The notes beneath the pieces are model-generated. The model had not been told where the DNA came from, made no database searches, and was given only the letters and a program-made list of their open reading frames with translations. From positions 186,001-250,000 of the forward strand of contig NZ_CANLZR010000005.1 of assembly GCF_947495705.1 (NCBI RefSeq): 64,000 nt of DNA. Reading direction: 5' to 3'. This document shows, piece by piece, positions 38,458 through 48,124 of this stretch. This DNA is from an uncultured Phycicoccus sp. Its GTDB lineage: Bacteria > Actinomycetota > Actinomycetes > Actinomycetales > Dermatophilaceae. The position numbers and the translations under genes are program-made. Within the stretch, counting starts at the first letter, position 1. Every line of letters begins with the position of its first letter.

Positions 38458-39144
38458 TCACCCCACCTCGAGGTCCACCCACGCCGCACGATGGTCGCTG
38501 GCCCGCGCCCACACCCCGTCCGGCACCGCGACCTCGCCGGGCGGCACGACGCCGACGTCCGGTGACGCGAAGAGCACGTCCAGGCGCCGCCGCGGCGCGT
38601 GCGCCGGGTACGTCGGCCCGGGCGGGCCCGCCACCTCGAGTGCCCCCTCCACGCCGACGAGGCCGAACGCCTCGCCGCCCTCGGTCTCGTTGAGGTCGCC
38701 CGCGACGACGAGCGGCCGGACCCCGGCCAGGGCCGCGAGCACCGCGCGGACGTGGCGCACCCGTTCGGCCGCGTCGAGACCCAGGTGCAGCGAGACGACG
38801 GTCAGCTCCTGGCCCCCCGGCAGGCGGACCCGGGCCTCGGCCCACCCGCGGGTCCGGTTCGGCCAGCGCACGGGGAGCCGGTGGTGTGCCGCGGCGACGA
38901 GCTCGACCCGCTCGCCGGTGAGGATCGTCGTCCCCCCGCTACCTCGGTGCGGCCCGCTCCATCGCATGCCGCAGGCGTCGGCGAAGCGGCGCAGGCGCCA
39001 CGGCGCGAACAGCCGGCGGGGCGCCTCCTGGAGGCACAGGACGTCGGGGTCCACCGCGCGGACGAGGCGGGCCGCGAGCCGGTGGTCGTCGAGGAAGTCC
39101 CGGGTGTTGTACGTCGCGACCCGGACCCGCACGGGCTCGGCCAC
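38458..39144 (-). CDS. Endonuclease/exonuclease/phosphatase family protein
   Basis: VATYNTRDF, LCLQEAPRR, VVAGDLNETEGGEAF, ASDHRAAW. Confidence 0.9.
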   Translation of the reverse strand: MAEPVRVRVATYNTRDFLDDHRLAARLVRAVDPDVLCLQEAPRRLFAPWRLRRFADACGMRWSGPHRGSGGTTILTGERVELVAAAHHRLPVRWPNRTRGWAEARVRLPGGQELTVVSLHLGLDAAERVRHVRAVLAALAGVRPLVVAGDLNETEGGEAFGLVGVEGALEVAGPPGPTYPAHAPRRRLDVLFASPDVGVVPPGEVAVPDGVWARASDHRAAWVDLEVG

Positions 39145-39151
39145 GGGCGGG

Positions 39152-40180
39152 TCAGCCCGCGGGACCGAGGTCGGGCTCGTCGGCCCGGTCGCCGGCCGCG
39201 GCCCACGCGAGGTCCGCCGCCCCGACCCGCGCCAGGTCGGCCGCCCCGACGAGACCGGCCTCGTTGCCGAGCTCGGCGGCGACGATCCGGGCCTCGGGGC
39301 GGTAGCCGCGCCCGGTGAGCTGGCGCCGGAAGGCCTGCCGCGCCGGCTCGAGGAGGAGGTCACCGGCCGCGCTCACGCCACCGCCGACGACGAAGGTGCC
39401 GGGGTCGAGCGCCGCCGCGAGGTCCGCGATGCCGACCCCGAGCCACCGCCCGATCTCGCCGAGCAGCTCGCACGCCAGCGGGTCGCCGTCGCGCGCGGCC
39501 TCGGTGACGAGCGGGCCGGTGAGGTCCTCGGGCTTGCCGCCGACGCGCTCGAAGAGGTCGGAGACCACCGGGCTGCCCGCGGACATCAGGGCCCGCGCCT
39601 CCCGGACGAGGGCGTTGCCCGACGCGTACTGCTCCCAGCAGCCCCGGTTGCCGCACTCGCAGCGGATGCCGTCGGGCACGACCTGCATGTGGCCGAACTC
39701 GCCGGCGATGCCGAACCGCCCGCGGTGCACGCGCCCGTCGAGGACGATCCCGCCGCCGATCCCGGTGCCGAGGTTGACCATGACGAGGTGGCCCTCGCCG
39801 CGCCCGGCCCCGAAGCGGTACTCGGCCCAGGCCGCGGCGTTGGCGTCGTTGTCGACGAAGATCGGCAGGTCGAGCCGGTGCCCGAGGGCCGCCCGCAGCG
39901 GCTCGTTGCGCCAGGAGAGGTGGGGGGCGAAGACGACCGTGGCCCGGTCCGCGGCGACGAACCCCGCGGCCCCGATGCCCACCGCGACCGCCTCGCTCTC
40001 GGCCTCCAGCAGCTCCTGGACGGCCGAGACGATGGTGTCCTCGACGATGCGCGGGCTCTTCGAGCGGTCGGGGGTGTCGCGGCGCGCCCGGCGCAGCACG
40101 ACCCCCGAGGCGTCGACGACGCCGGCGGCGACCTTCGTGCCGCCGATGTCGACCCCGATCGACAGGGGCCCGTCACTCAT
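39152..40180 (-). CDS. ROK-family glucokinase
   Basis: IGVDIGGTKVAAGVVD; CECGNRGCWEQYASGNAL zinc motif. Confidence 0.92.
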   Translation of the reverse strand: MSDGPLSIGVDIGGTKVAAGVVDASGVVLRRARRDTPDRSKSPRIVEDTIVSAVQELLEAESEAVAVGIGAAGFVAADRATVVFAPHLSWRNEPLRAALGHRLDLPIFVDNDANAAAWAEYRFGAGRGEGHLVMVNLGTGIGGGIVLDGRVHRGRFGIAGEFGHMQVVPDGIRCECGNRGCWEQYASGNALVREARALMSAGSPVVSDLFERVGGKPEDLTGPLVTEAARDGDPLACELLGEIGRWLGVGIADLAAALDPGTFVVGGGVSAAGDLLLEPARQAFRRQLTGRGYRPEARIVAAELGNEAGLVGAADLARVGAADLAWAAAGDRADEPDLGPAG

Positions 40181-40589
40181 CGTGGTGGCCGTCGGGTCGC
40201 TCCGCGCGCTCCCGGGCGGACGCGAGGTCGGCCAGGACGGTGGCAGCGAAACCGGCGAACTCGGCGAGCCCCGAGAGGGTCTCGGGGCTCAGCTGGCGGA
40301 TGAACGCCGAGGCACGGCAGACCGGGCACCACTGGCAGACGGGGTCGGTGCAGGTGAACCCGGCATCGGCGCGAGGGGCGGGGCCGCCGTGCGGGGTGTC
40401 GGCGCCGGCCTCGGCCCATGGGTCGGCGGACCCGCCGGGCGCCGCGCCTCGGCCGTCGGCGGCGGGCGGTGGGTCGCCCGCGGGATCGGACGTCTCGGGG
40501 TCGCCCCCGACGCGACGCAGGCTCTCGAGGAGCCGCGCGGCCTCCTCGGCGACGCTCCCGGCGTCCTGCGGCCAGCGCTGCGCGGTCAT
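40173..40589 (-). CDS. Hypothetical protein with Cys cluster
   Basis: CTDPVCQWCPVCRASAFIRQLSPETLSGLAEF; overlaps ROK start. Confidence 0.75.
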   Translation of the reverse strand: MTAQRWPQDAGSVAEEAARLLESLRRVGGDPETSDPAGDPPPAADGRGAAPGGSADPWAEAGADTPHGGPAPRADAGFTCTDPVCQWCPVCRASAFIRQLSPETLSGLAEFAGFAATVLADLASARERAERPDGHHDE

Positions 40590-40596
40590 CGGCGGG

Positions 40597-41040
40597 TCAC
40601 CCCTCGACGCGCTTCTTCAGCTCGGTGAGCGCCGTGCTGATGATGTGCTTCTCGGCCTTGCGCTTGAGCATCCCGATCATCGGCATCGTGAGGTCGACCT
40701 CGAGGTCGTAGGTGACCCGGGTGCCCCCCGCCGCGCTCTCGAGGGTGTAGCTGCCGGTGAGGCCCTTGAGCAGCGACGCCCGCACGAGGTGCCAGGAGAT
40801 GACGCCGGTGCCGTCGTCGGCCACGTCCCAGTCGTACTCGAGGACGTACTGGTCCTTGATGGCGCCCGCGTCGAGCGTGAACTCGACCTGGTCCGCCCAC
40901 CCGTCGCCGTCCTCGGTGAGCACCGTGCAGTCCTTGACCTGCTCGGCCCACTCCGGGTAGGCGTCGAACGCGGCGATGACGTCGAGGACCTCGCCGGGCT
41001 CGGCGGCGATGTCGACGGAGGATCTGGTGCGGTCGGCCAT
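40597..41040 (-). CDS. SRPBCC-family protein (Rv2185c-like)
   Basis: SSVDIAAEPGEVLDVIAAFDAYPEWAEQVKD. Confidence 0.88.
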   Translation of the reverse strand: MADRTRSSVDIAAEPGEVLDVIAAFDAYPEWAEQVKDCTVLTEDGDGWADQVEFTLDAGAIKDQYVLEYDWDVADDGTGVISWHLVRASLLKGLTGSYTLESAAGGTRVTYDLEVDLTMPMIGMLKRKAEKHIISTALTELKKRVEG

Positions 41041-41114
41041 GGCACCGCAGGCTACCGGTCGGGTGGGGCCTAAGGTTGAGGGGCCGCCCACCCGCGTTCT
41101 GAAGGAGCCCGACG

Positions 41115-42905
41115 GTGCACGAGATGTCGACGCCGCTCATCCTGCCTGCCACGACCGAGGGGACCCTCGGCGACGTGCCGGCCCGCCTGGCGTCCCGGCA
41201 CCCGGCTCGGGTCGCCTTCTCGATCCGCACCGACGGGGGCTGGACCGACGTCACCTCGGCGACGTTCGCCGCGGAGGTCGCGGCCCTCGCCAAGGGGTTC
41301 CTCGCGGCCGGCATCCGCGCCGGGGACGTCGTCGGCATCATGAGCTGCACCCGGTACGAGTGGACGCTCGCGGACTTCGCGCTGTGGGCCGCCGGGGCCG
41401 TCCCCGTGCCGATCTACGAGACCTCCTCCTCCGACCAGGTCGGCTGGATCCTCGCCGACTCGGGGGCGGTCGGCATCGTCGTCGAGACCGAGGCCCACCT
41501 GGCCGCCGTCGAGAAGGTCCGCGGCACCGTCCCGACGCTCGAGCACGTGTGGGTCGTCGACCACGGCGACATCGACACCCTGAGCCGCGACGGGGCCGAC
41601 GTCGAGGACTCCGAGCTGGAGGCGCGCCGTGAGGGCCTCGACCGCGACAGCCTCGCCACGGTCATCTACACCTCCGGTACGACCGGCCGGCCGAAGGGCG
41701 TCGAGCTCACCCACGGCAACTTCCTCACCCTCGCCGAGAACACCGCCGAGGAGATCGCCGAGGTCGTCAAGGCCGACCAGGCCTCGACCCTGCTGTTCCT
41801 GCCACTCGCGCACGTGTTCGCCCGGTTCATCGAGGTCCTCGCCGTCACCTCAGGGGTCCGGATGGGCCACTCCAGCGACCTCAAGACGCTGCTCGCCGAC
41901 TTCGCGGCCTTCCGGCCGACGTTCATCCTCGCCGTGCCGCGGGTGTTCGAGAAGATCTACAACTCGGCCGAGGCCAAGGCCGAGGCCGGCGGCAAGGGCA
42001 AGATCTTCGACGGCGCCGCGACCACCGCGATCGCGTGGTCGGAGGCGCTCGACGCCGGCACCGTGCCGCTCGGCCTCCGGCTGCGGCACGCGGTCTTCGA
42101 CAAGCTCGTCTACGCCAAGCTGCGCGACGCGATGGGCGGCCGGGTCCAGTACGCCGTCTCCGGCGGCGCCCCGCTCGGCACCCGGCTCGGGCACTTCTTC
42201 CGCGGCATCGGGCTCTCGATCCTCGAGGGCTACGGCCTCACCGAGACCACGGCCCCGGCCACCGTCAACCGCCCGCAGTCGATGCGGATCGGCACCGTCG
42301 GCCCGCCGCTGCCCGGCGTCGACGTGCGGATCGCCGACGACGGCGAGATCTGCCTCCGTGGCGTCAACGTCTTCTCGGCCTACCGCGGCAACGAGGAGGC
42401 CACCCGCGACGCCGTTCGCGACGGCTGGTTCCACACCGGCGACCTCGGCGAGCTCGACGACGACGGCTACCTGCGGATCACCGGACGCAAGAAGGAGATC
42501 CTCGTGACGGCCGGCGGCAAGAACGTCGCCCCCGCGGTCCTCGAGGACCTCCTGCGGTCGCACCCGCTCGTCAGCCAGTGCATCGTCGTCGGCGACGGCA
42601 AGCCCTTCATCGCCGCCATCGTCACCCTCGACGAGGAGATGTACCCGGCCTGGGCCGGCAACCATGGGCTCAGCGACGTGCCGTTCTCGAAGGCCTCGGG
42701 CGACGAGCGCGTCCACGCCGAGATCCAGAAGGCCGTCGACACCGCGAACGCCGCTGTCTCCAAGGCCGAGTCGATCCGCAAGTTCGTCATCCTCGACACC
42801 GACTTCACCGAGCAGTCCGGCCACCTCACGCCGTCGCTGAAGCTGAAGCGCAACGTCGTCATGCGCGACTTCGGTGACGAGGTCGACGCGCTCTACGGTG
42901 GCTGA
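41115..42905 (+). CDS. Long-chain fatty acid-CoA ligase (FadD15-like)
   Basis: VIYTSGTTGRPKGVELTHGN, EGYGLTET, GWFHTGDLGELDDDGYLRITGRKKEIL. Confidence 0.93.
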   Translation: MHEMSTPLILPATTEGTLGDVPARLASRHPARVAFSIRTDGGWTDVTSATFAAEVAALAKGFLAAGIRAGDVVGIMSCTRYEWTLADFALWAAGAVPVPIYETSSSDQVGWILADSGAVGIVVETEAHLAAVEKVRGTVPTLEHVWVVDHGDIDTLSRDGADVEDSELEARREGLDRDSLATVIYTSGTTGRPKGVELTHGNFLTLAENTAEEIAEVVKADQASTLLFLPLAHVFARFIEVLAVTSGVRMGHSSDLKTLLADFAAFRPTFILAVPRVFEKIYNSAEAKAEAGGKGKIFDGAATTAIAWSEALDAGTVPLGLRLRHAVFDKLVYAKLRDAMGGRVQYAVSGGAPLGTRLGHFFRGIGLSILEGYGLTETTAPATVNRPQSMRIGTVGPPLPGVDVRIADDGEICLRGVNVFSAYRGNEEATRDAVRDGWFHTGDLGELDDDGYLRITGRKKEILVTAGGKNVAPAVLEDLLRSHPLVSQCIVVGDGKPFIAAIVTLDEEMYPAWAGNHGLSDVPFSKASGDERVHAEIQKAVDTANAAVSKAESIRKFVILDTDFTEQSGHLTPSLKLKRNVVMRDFGDEVDALYGG

Positions 42906-44238
42906 ACCCGCCCCCGCCCGCCGCGGGCTGTCGCCGGCGGTGGTGCTCGCGGCGTCGTGGCTCGCCTGGTTCGGGGTGGCGCAGTGGAGCGTCGTGCGCT
43001 TCCGGGTGCCGATCCTGATCGTCCTCACCGCCGTCACGGTGCTGCTCGCGGTGTGGCTGGCGCGGCGGACCCCGGTGCCCCTGCCGCGGTGGTTCGCCCC
43101 CGTGGTCCTCGCCGGCTCGGTGGCCGTCACCCTGCTCGTGCCGCTGTTCTCGTACCTGCCGCCGGCGTCGGCAGCGGCCGCCCTGGGGGTCCTCGCGGTG
43201 GGTGGCCTCGGCTGCGCGGCCGCGCTGGCGCTGCGACGGCCGTGGGCCGGTGCCGCCGCGGCGGGTCTGGCGGCGGCGACGCACGTCGTCGTCGCGACCA
43301 TCGCCGTGCTCGGCGACCGCGCCCCGAAGATCGACGTGTGGGTCATCCTCCAGCAGGGCGCCGACGTCACCGCCCGCCTCGGCAACATCTACACCGCGCG
43401 CTGGACGGACTCCCCCGGCGTCCAGGACCACTTCACCTACCTGCCGTGGATGGCGATGCTCACCGCCCCGGGCCGCTGGCTCGCCGGCGACGTCCGCTGG
43501 GCGATCCTCGTGTGGACCCTCGTCCTGCTCGCCGGGCTGTGGGCGCTCGCCGGCGGCCGGCGCGGCGACGCGGCCCGCGGCGCGACGGTGGTGGCACTCG
43601 TCGTCCTCGCCCCGGGCACCCTGACCCAGGTCGACCAGGCCTGGACCGAGCCGGTGCTCGCGGCGCTGCTCGTCTGGTGGGCGGTGCTCGTGCGGCGCGG
43701 CCACGCCTGGTGGGCCGTCGTGCCCCTCGCGCTCGCCTGTGCGAGCAAGCAGCATCTGGCGCTCCTGGCGCCCGTGCTGCTCGTCTGGCAGCCGTTCGGC
43801 TGGCGTCGCACCCTCGTGACGGGCGGGCTCGCCGGCGTGCTCGTGTCCCCCTGGCTCGTCGCGGACCCCGCGGCGTTCGTCGACGACACCGTGACGACGC
43901 TGCTGACCTTCCACCCGATCCGCTTCGCGAACACGTGGTACCTGTACTTCTTCAACGAGCACGGCATCGAGCTGCCCTTCGCCGTCACCGGCCTCGCGAT
44001 GCTCACGGCCGTCGGGGTGGCCGTGTGGGCGGTCCATCGCCGCCAGCCGCCCGTCGACGAGGTGCTGCGCTGGCTGGCCCTGGTCCTGGCCGTCGCCAAC
44101 CTCGTGAACAAGCAGGCCTTCTACAACCAGTTCTGGCTCGTCGCGGTCCTCGTCGCGGCGTCGCTCGCCGTCGCACCCGCGGTGACGTCCCGGGTCACCG
44201 CGCGAGGGCGGCCAGCCGCTGCTGCCACCGGCGGGTGA
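42898..44238 (+). CDS. Polytopic mannosyltransferase-like (GT87) protein
   Basis: Multi-TM; position matches Rv2181-like gene; LACASKQHLALLAPVLLV. Confidence 0.75.
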   Translation: MAEPAPARRGLSPAVVLAASWLAWFGVAQWSVVRFRVPILIVLTAVTVLLAVWLARRTPVPLPRWFAPVVLAGSVAVTLLVPLFSYLPPASAAAALGVLAVGGLGCAAALALRRPWAGAAAAGLAAATHVVVATIAVLGDRAPKIDVWVILQQGADVTARLGNIYTARWTDSPGVQDHFTYLPWMAMLTAPGRWLAGDVRWAILVWTLVLLAGLWALAGGRRGDAARGATVVALVVLAPGTLTQVDQAWTEPVLAALLVWWAVLVRRGHAWWAVVPLALACASKQHLALLAPVLLVWQPFGWRRTLVTGGLAGVLVSPWLVADPAAFVDDTVTTLLTFHPIRFANTWYLYFFNEHGIELPFAVTGLAMLTAVGVAVWAVHRRQPPVDEVLRWLALVLAVANLVNKQAFYNQFWLVAVLVAASLAVAPAVTSRVTARGRPAAAATGG

Positions 44239-45493
44239 GCGCGGCCCGGTCGAGCCCGAGGACGCGCGGCATGGCCGCGTCGCACCGCTGCTGCGCGGCC
44301 TCCTCCCCGCCCGGCCCGGTGCAGGCCCGCACCAGCGCCCGCAGGCCGCTCTCGCCCACCAGGTCGGCGACGGTCTCGGCGGCCTGCCACGACGCGAGGT
44401 AGCCGACCTCGATGTCGGTGACCCCGGGGTCGAGGTCGCCCGCACCGGGCAGCGCAGTGGGCGCCGTGCCGGCCCGGACCGCGGCGAGCAGCGGCGCGGC
44501 CAGGGTGCGGTGCGGCAGGCCGGCCCGGGCGTACCCGACGTGGTCGGCGTAGCCCTCGGCGAGCCAGACGGGTGCGGTCCCGGGCCTGCTGGCCCGCACG
44601 GCGACGTGGACGAGCTCGTGGGTGAGCACGACGTCGCGCCCGGTGGCGGTGAGCCGGCGGCGGGCGTCGGGGTCGAGGACGACCCGGTCACCGGTGGCCA
44701 GCCCGTCGGCGGCGGTGGGGCCGTCGGTGGTGGCCGCGACCGCGCCGACGGCGGGGCCGGGGGTGCCGCGCAGCGCGTCGGCCTCGGCCGCGGTGTCCGG
44801 CACGAGGACCAGGGTCGAGCGCGGCGTGCCGCTCCACACCGCGCGCAGCGGCGGCAGCGCCCGGTCGACGGTGGCCACGGCCGCGCGCAGCGCCTCGTCC
44901 CCGGCCGTCCCGGCGACGACGGCGTGCTCGCCGCGGCGGACGGCGAGGCCGGGCATCGCCAGCCAGGGGGGCGCCGCGTCGGCTCCGGTGGGCGCCTCCG
45001 AGACGACGCGCCAGCCCGACCCGGCGCGCTGCACGGCGTAGCGGACCGTCGCGGTGCGGTCGGCGCGGTCGACGCCGGCGACCCGGTAGCGGAGCGTGAC
45101 GTCGACGGCCGAGGGGTCGTCGACGGGCGGCACGACGTCGTGGGCGACCCCGGTGGCGCGCAGGGCGCGCGCAGCCCGGAAGGAGGCGACCTGGCGCCGG
45201 CCCTCGGGAGTGGTGGGGTCGGCCACGGTGGCGGCGAAGGCGGCGGCGTCCGCCGAGGCGAGGGCCGCGTCCCGCCGCGCGAGGAGGGCGTCGACGGCGG
45301 TCGCCACGGTGCTGGGGTCCGGGCCGGTGGCCGTCGGCGACGGCGGCGGTGCCGTGGGAGCCGGCGCCTCGCTCGAGGTGGACGTCGGTACGGCCGGCCC
45401 GGCGCAGGCCCCGAGGAGGGTCAGGCAGGCTGCGATGACGGCGGCAGCGACGACACGGGCCCGCCGCGGGCGGGACGTCGGACGGCGCGGCAC
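44195..45493 (-). CDS. Lipoprotein, gluzincin (peptidase MA-like) metallopeptidase
   Basis: Lipobox LTLLGAC; HELVH ... WLAEGYADHVGY. Confidence 0.75.
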   Translation of the reverse strand: MPRRPTSRPRRARVVAAAVIAACLTLLGACAGPAVPTSTSSEAPAPTAPPPSPTATGPDPSTVATAVDALLARRDAALASADAAAFAATVADPTTPEGRRQVASFRAARALRATGVAHDVVPPVDDPSAVDVTLRYRVAGVDRADRTATVRYAVQRAGSGWRVVSEAPTGADAAPPWLAMPGLAVRRGEHAVVAGTAGDEALRAAVATVDRALPPLRAVWSGTPRSTLVLVPDTAAEADALRGTPGPAVGAVAATTDGPTAADGLATGDRVVLDPDARRRLTATGRDVVLTHELVHVAVRASRPGTAPVWLAEGYADHVGYARAGLPHRTLAAPLLAAVRAGTAPTALPGAGDLDPGVTDIEVGYLASWQAAETVADLVGESGLRALVRACTGPGGEEAAQQRCDAAMPRVLGLDRAALTRRWQQRLAALAR

Positions 45494-45543
45494 CGCCTCA
45501 TCGTAGGGAGGCGCCCCGCTCCGGGGACGCCCGCGGTGCGCCG

Positions 45544-45807
45544 TCAGCCGGCGGCACGACCCGCCCCCAGGCCGGCAGCCGCGGCTCCCGGGTCGAGCCG
45601 GGCCCGGGCGGCGGTGGCGGTCTCGGCGTCGACGAGCCCGGCCCGGACGAGACGGGTCACGACCGCCCGCTCGTCGGCGTCGAGGGCGGTGTCGGTGCGG
45701 CTGCTCGTGATGCCGAGGAGGACCGGCACCATGCAGTCGTCGCAGTGCAGCTCACGCACGGGGCAGGTGCGGCACTCGACGGTCATCGTCAGATCGGGTC
45801 GGGTCAT
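45544..45807 (-). CDS. Small Cys-rich protein
   Basis: 87 aa, CRTCPVRELHCDDC (CxxC-x6-CxxC). Confidence 0.65.
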   Translation of the reverse strand: MTRPDLTMTVECRTCPVRELHCDDCMVPVLLGITSSRTDTALDADERAVVTRLVRAGLVDAETATAARARLDPGAAAAGLGAGRAAG

Positions 45808-45903
45808 GCGTCTCACCCCTTCCAGGTGGTCGGGAACCACGCTAGGACCGAGCACCGACACCCCTGCGCCGCGCGCCTCGGACGCGGTGTCGGCGGGCCG
45901 ACC

Positions 45904-45909
45904 TACGGT
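45904..45909 (+). promoter_or_regulatory. Putative -10 (TACGGT), 6 nt before ATG 45916
   Basis: TANNNT at leaderless spacing. Confidence 0.5.
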
Positions 45910-45915
45910 CAGGGC

Positions 45916-47634
45916 ATGACGATGGTCCAGGGCACGTTCGACGACCTGGGCACCCCGCTGTCGTCGGTGACCTTCGTCGTCGTCGACCTCGAGACCACCG
46001 GCGGCAGCCCGGCCGAGTGCGCCATCACCGAGATCGGCGCCGTCAAGGTCCGCGGCGGGGAGGTCGTCGGCGAGTTCCAGACCCTCGTCAACCCCGGCGA
46101 GCCCATCCCGGCCTTCATCTCGGTCCTCACCGGCATCACCGACGCCATGGTCGCCGACTCCCCCCGCATCGAGTCCGCGCTGCCGGCGTTCCTCGAGTTC
46201 GCGGCCGGCTCGGTCCTCGTCGCGCACAACGCACGCTTCGACGTCTCCTTCCTCAAGGCCGCCGCGGCGCGCACCGAGCAGGCGTGGCCCGGGTTCCCCG
46301 TGCTCGACACCGTCCACCTCGCCCGCCAGGTCGTCCGGCGCGACGAGGTCCCCAACCACCGGCTCGCCTCCCTCGCCACCCTGTTCCGCTCCCCCACCAC
46401 CCCCGACCACCGGGCCCTGCACGACGCCCGCGCGACGGTCGACGTCCTCCACGGGCTCATCGGGCGGGTCGGCAACCTCGGGGTGCACTCGCTCGAAGAG
46501 CTGCTCGACTACACCGCCAAGGTGTCCCCGGCCCGGCGCCGCAAGCGGCACCTCGCCGACGGCCTGCCCGACGCGCCCGGGGTCTACCTGTTCAGGGACG
46601 GCCAGGGGCGGGTCCTCTACGTCGGCACCTCGGTGTCCATCCGCACCCGGGTCCGCTCGTACTTCACCGCCTCCGAGCACCGGCGGCGGATGGGCGAGAT
46701 GGTGCGGCTCGCCGAGTCGGTCAGCCCCGTCGTGTGCGCGACGACGATCGAGGCCGAGGTCCGCGAGCTCCGCCTCATCGCCGAGCACAAGCCGCGGTAC
46801 AACCGCCGGTCGCGCCACCCCGAGAAGGCGCTGTGGGTCAAGCTCACGGTCGAGCCGTTCCCCCGGCTGTCGGTCGTGCGCTCGGTCGCCGACGACGGGG
46901 CCCGCTACGTCGGCCCGTTCGGGTCGCGGCACGCCGCCGAGGCCGCCGTCGCGGCCGTCCACGAGGTCCTGCCGCTGCGGCAGTGCGTCGAGCGGCTCTC
47001 CCCCAAGCGCACCCGCGCCGCGTGCGCCCTCGCCGAGATGGGTCGCTGTGGCGCCCCGTGCACCGGCGCGCAGAGCGTCGAGCAGTACGCCGAGGTCGTC
47101 GAGCGCGCCGCGCGCCTGCTCGGCGGCGCCACCCGCGACCCGTTCGTCGCGCTCCAGGCCCGGATGGGCGAGCTCTCGGGGGCAGAGCGCTTCGAGGACG
47201 CACAGGTCGTCCGCGACCGGCTCGTCGCCCTCGTGCGGGGCGCCACCCGCAGCCAGCGCCTCGGCCCGCTCGCGCTCATCCCCGAGCTCGTCGCCGCCCG
47301 CCGCTCGGCCACCGGCGGCTGGGAGGTCGTCTGCGTCCGGCACGGGCGCCTCGCGGGCAGCACCACCTCCCCCCGGGGCGCCGACCCGATGCCGTACATC
47401 GGCGCGCTGTGCGCCAGTGCCGAGGTCGTGGCGGCGCCGCGCGCACCGGCGACGGCGGCCACCCCCGAGGAGAGCGAGAAGCTCCTGCGGTGGCTCGAGG
47501 CGCCGGGGGTGCGCATCGTCGACGTCGACGGGGCCTGGACGTGCCCGGTCGCCGGAGCCGCCGCCCTCCGCGAGCAGCTCGAGCCGCTGGAGTCCTCCCG
47601 CCGCCGCACCGCCGGCTTCGCGGGCGTCCGCTGA
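45916..47634 (+). CDS. DEDDh exonuclease fused to UvrC-like GIY-YIG domain (Rv2191-like)
   Basis: VVVDLETTGGSPAECAITEIGAVKV; GVYLFRDGQGRVLYVGTSVSIRTRVRSYF; UvrC-like Cys cluster and UVR-like segment. Confidence 0.92.
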   Translation: MTMVQGTFDDLGTPLSSVTFVVVDLETTGGSPAECAITEIGAVKVRGGEVVGEFQTLVNPGEPIPAFISVLTGITDAMVADSPRIESALPAFLEFAAGSVLVAHNARFDVSFLKAAAARTEQAWPGFPVLDTVHLARQVVRRDEVPNHRLASLATLFRSPTTPDHRALHDARATVDVLHGLIGRVGNLGVHSLEELLDYTAKVSPARRRKRHLADGLPDAPGVYLFRDGQGRVLYVGTSVSIRTRVRSYFTASEHRRRMGEMVRLAESVSPVVCATTIEAEVRELRLIAEHKPRYNRRSRHPEKALWVKLTVEPFPRLSVVRSVADDGARYVGPFGSRHAAEAAVAAVHEVLPLRQCVERLSPKRTRAACALAEMGRCGAPCTGAQSVEQYAEVVERAARLLGGATRDPFVALQARMGELSGAERFEDAQVVRDRLVALVRGATRSQRLGPLALIPELVAARRSATGGWEVVCVRHGRLAGSTTSPRGADPMPYIGALCASAEVVAAPRAPATAATPEESEKLLRWLEAPGVRIVDVDGAWTCPVAGAAALREQLEPLESSRRRTAGFAGVR

Positions 47635-47643
47635 CCGGGCGGG

Positions 47644-47677
47644 GTAGCGGACGCGGACCGTCCGCAACGGTCGCTAC
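47644..47677. repeat. Nested palindrome in VOC-gene promoter region
   Basis: gtagcg...cgctac flanking gcggaccgtccgc. Confidence 0.4.
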
Positions 47678-47687
47678 CGTCGGGCCC

Positions 47688-48089
47688 ATGACCACCACCC
47701 CGATCCTCGACCTCGTCGTCCTCGACTGCCCCGACGCCCTGGCCCTCGGCCGCTTCTACGGTCAGGTCCTCGGCTGGGACCTCGAGGACGAGTCCGACCG
47801 CGACTGGGCCACGCTCGTCCCGCCCGGCGGCGGCGTGAGCCCCGAGAACCCGCAGGGCCGGGCCACGCTGGCCTTCCAACGCATCGACGACTGGGTCGCC
47901 CCCACCTGGCCCGGGGGCGCGCACCCGCAGCAGTTCCATCTCGACCTCTCGGTGGCCGACATCGACGCGGCCGAGCCCGCCGTGCTCGAGGCGGGGGCGC
48001 GCGTCCACGACGTACAGCCCTCCGAGAGCGGCAGCTTCCGGGTCTACCTCGACCCGGCGGGCCACCCGTTCTGCCTCGTCCGCGGCTGA
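47688..48089 (+). CDS. VOC (glyoxalase/bleomycin-resistance-like) family protein
   Basis: LDLVVLDCPDALALGRFYGQVLGWD; YLDPAGHPFCLV; TACCGT 7 nt before ATG. Confidence 0.9.
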   Translation: MTTTPILDLVVLDCPDALALGRFYGQVLGWDLEDESDRDWATLVPPGGGVSPENPQGRATLAFQRIDDWVAPTWPGGAHPQQFHLDLSVADIDAAEPAVLEAGARVHDVQPSESGSFRVYLDPAGHPFCLVRG

Positions 48090-48124
48090 CCCCGCCGGCC
48101 GACGGCGGTGGCTAGGCTGACGGC

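Noticed and set aside
44510-45919. 469-aa plus-strand ORF opposite the gluzincin lipoprotein
   Set aside because: Gly/Arg-rich shadow frame; minus strand has lipobox and HELVH motif.
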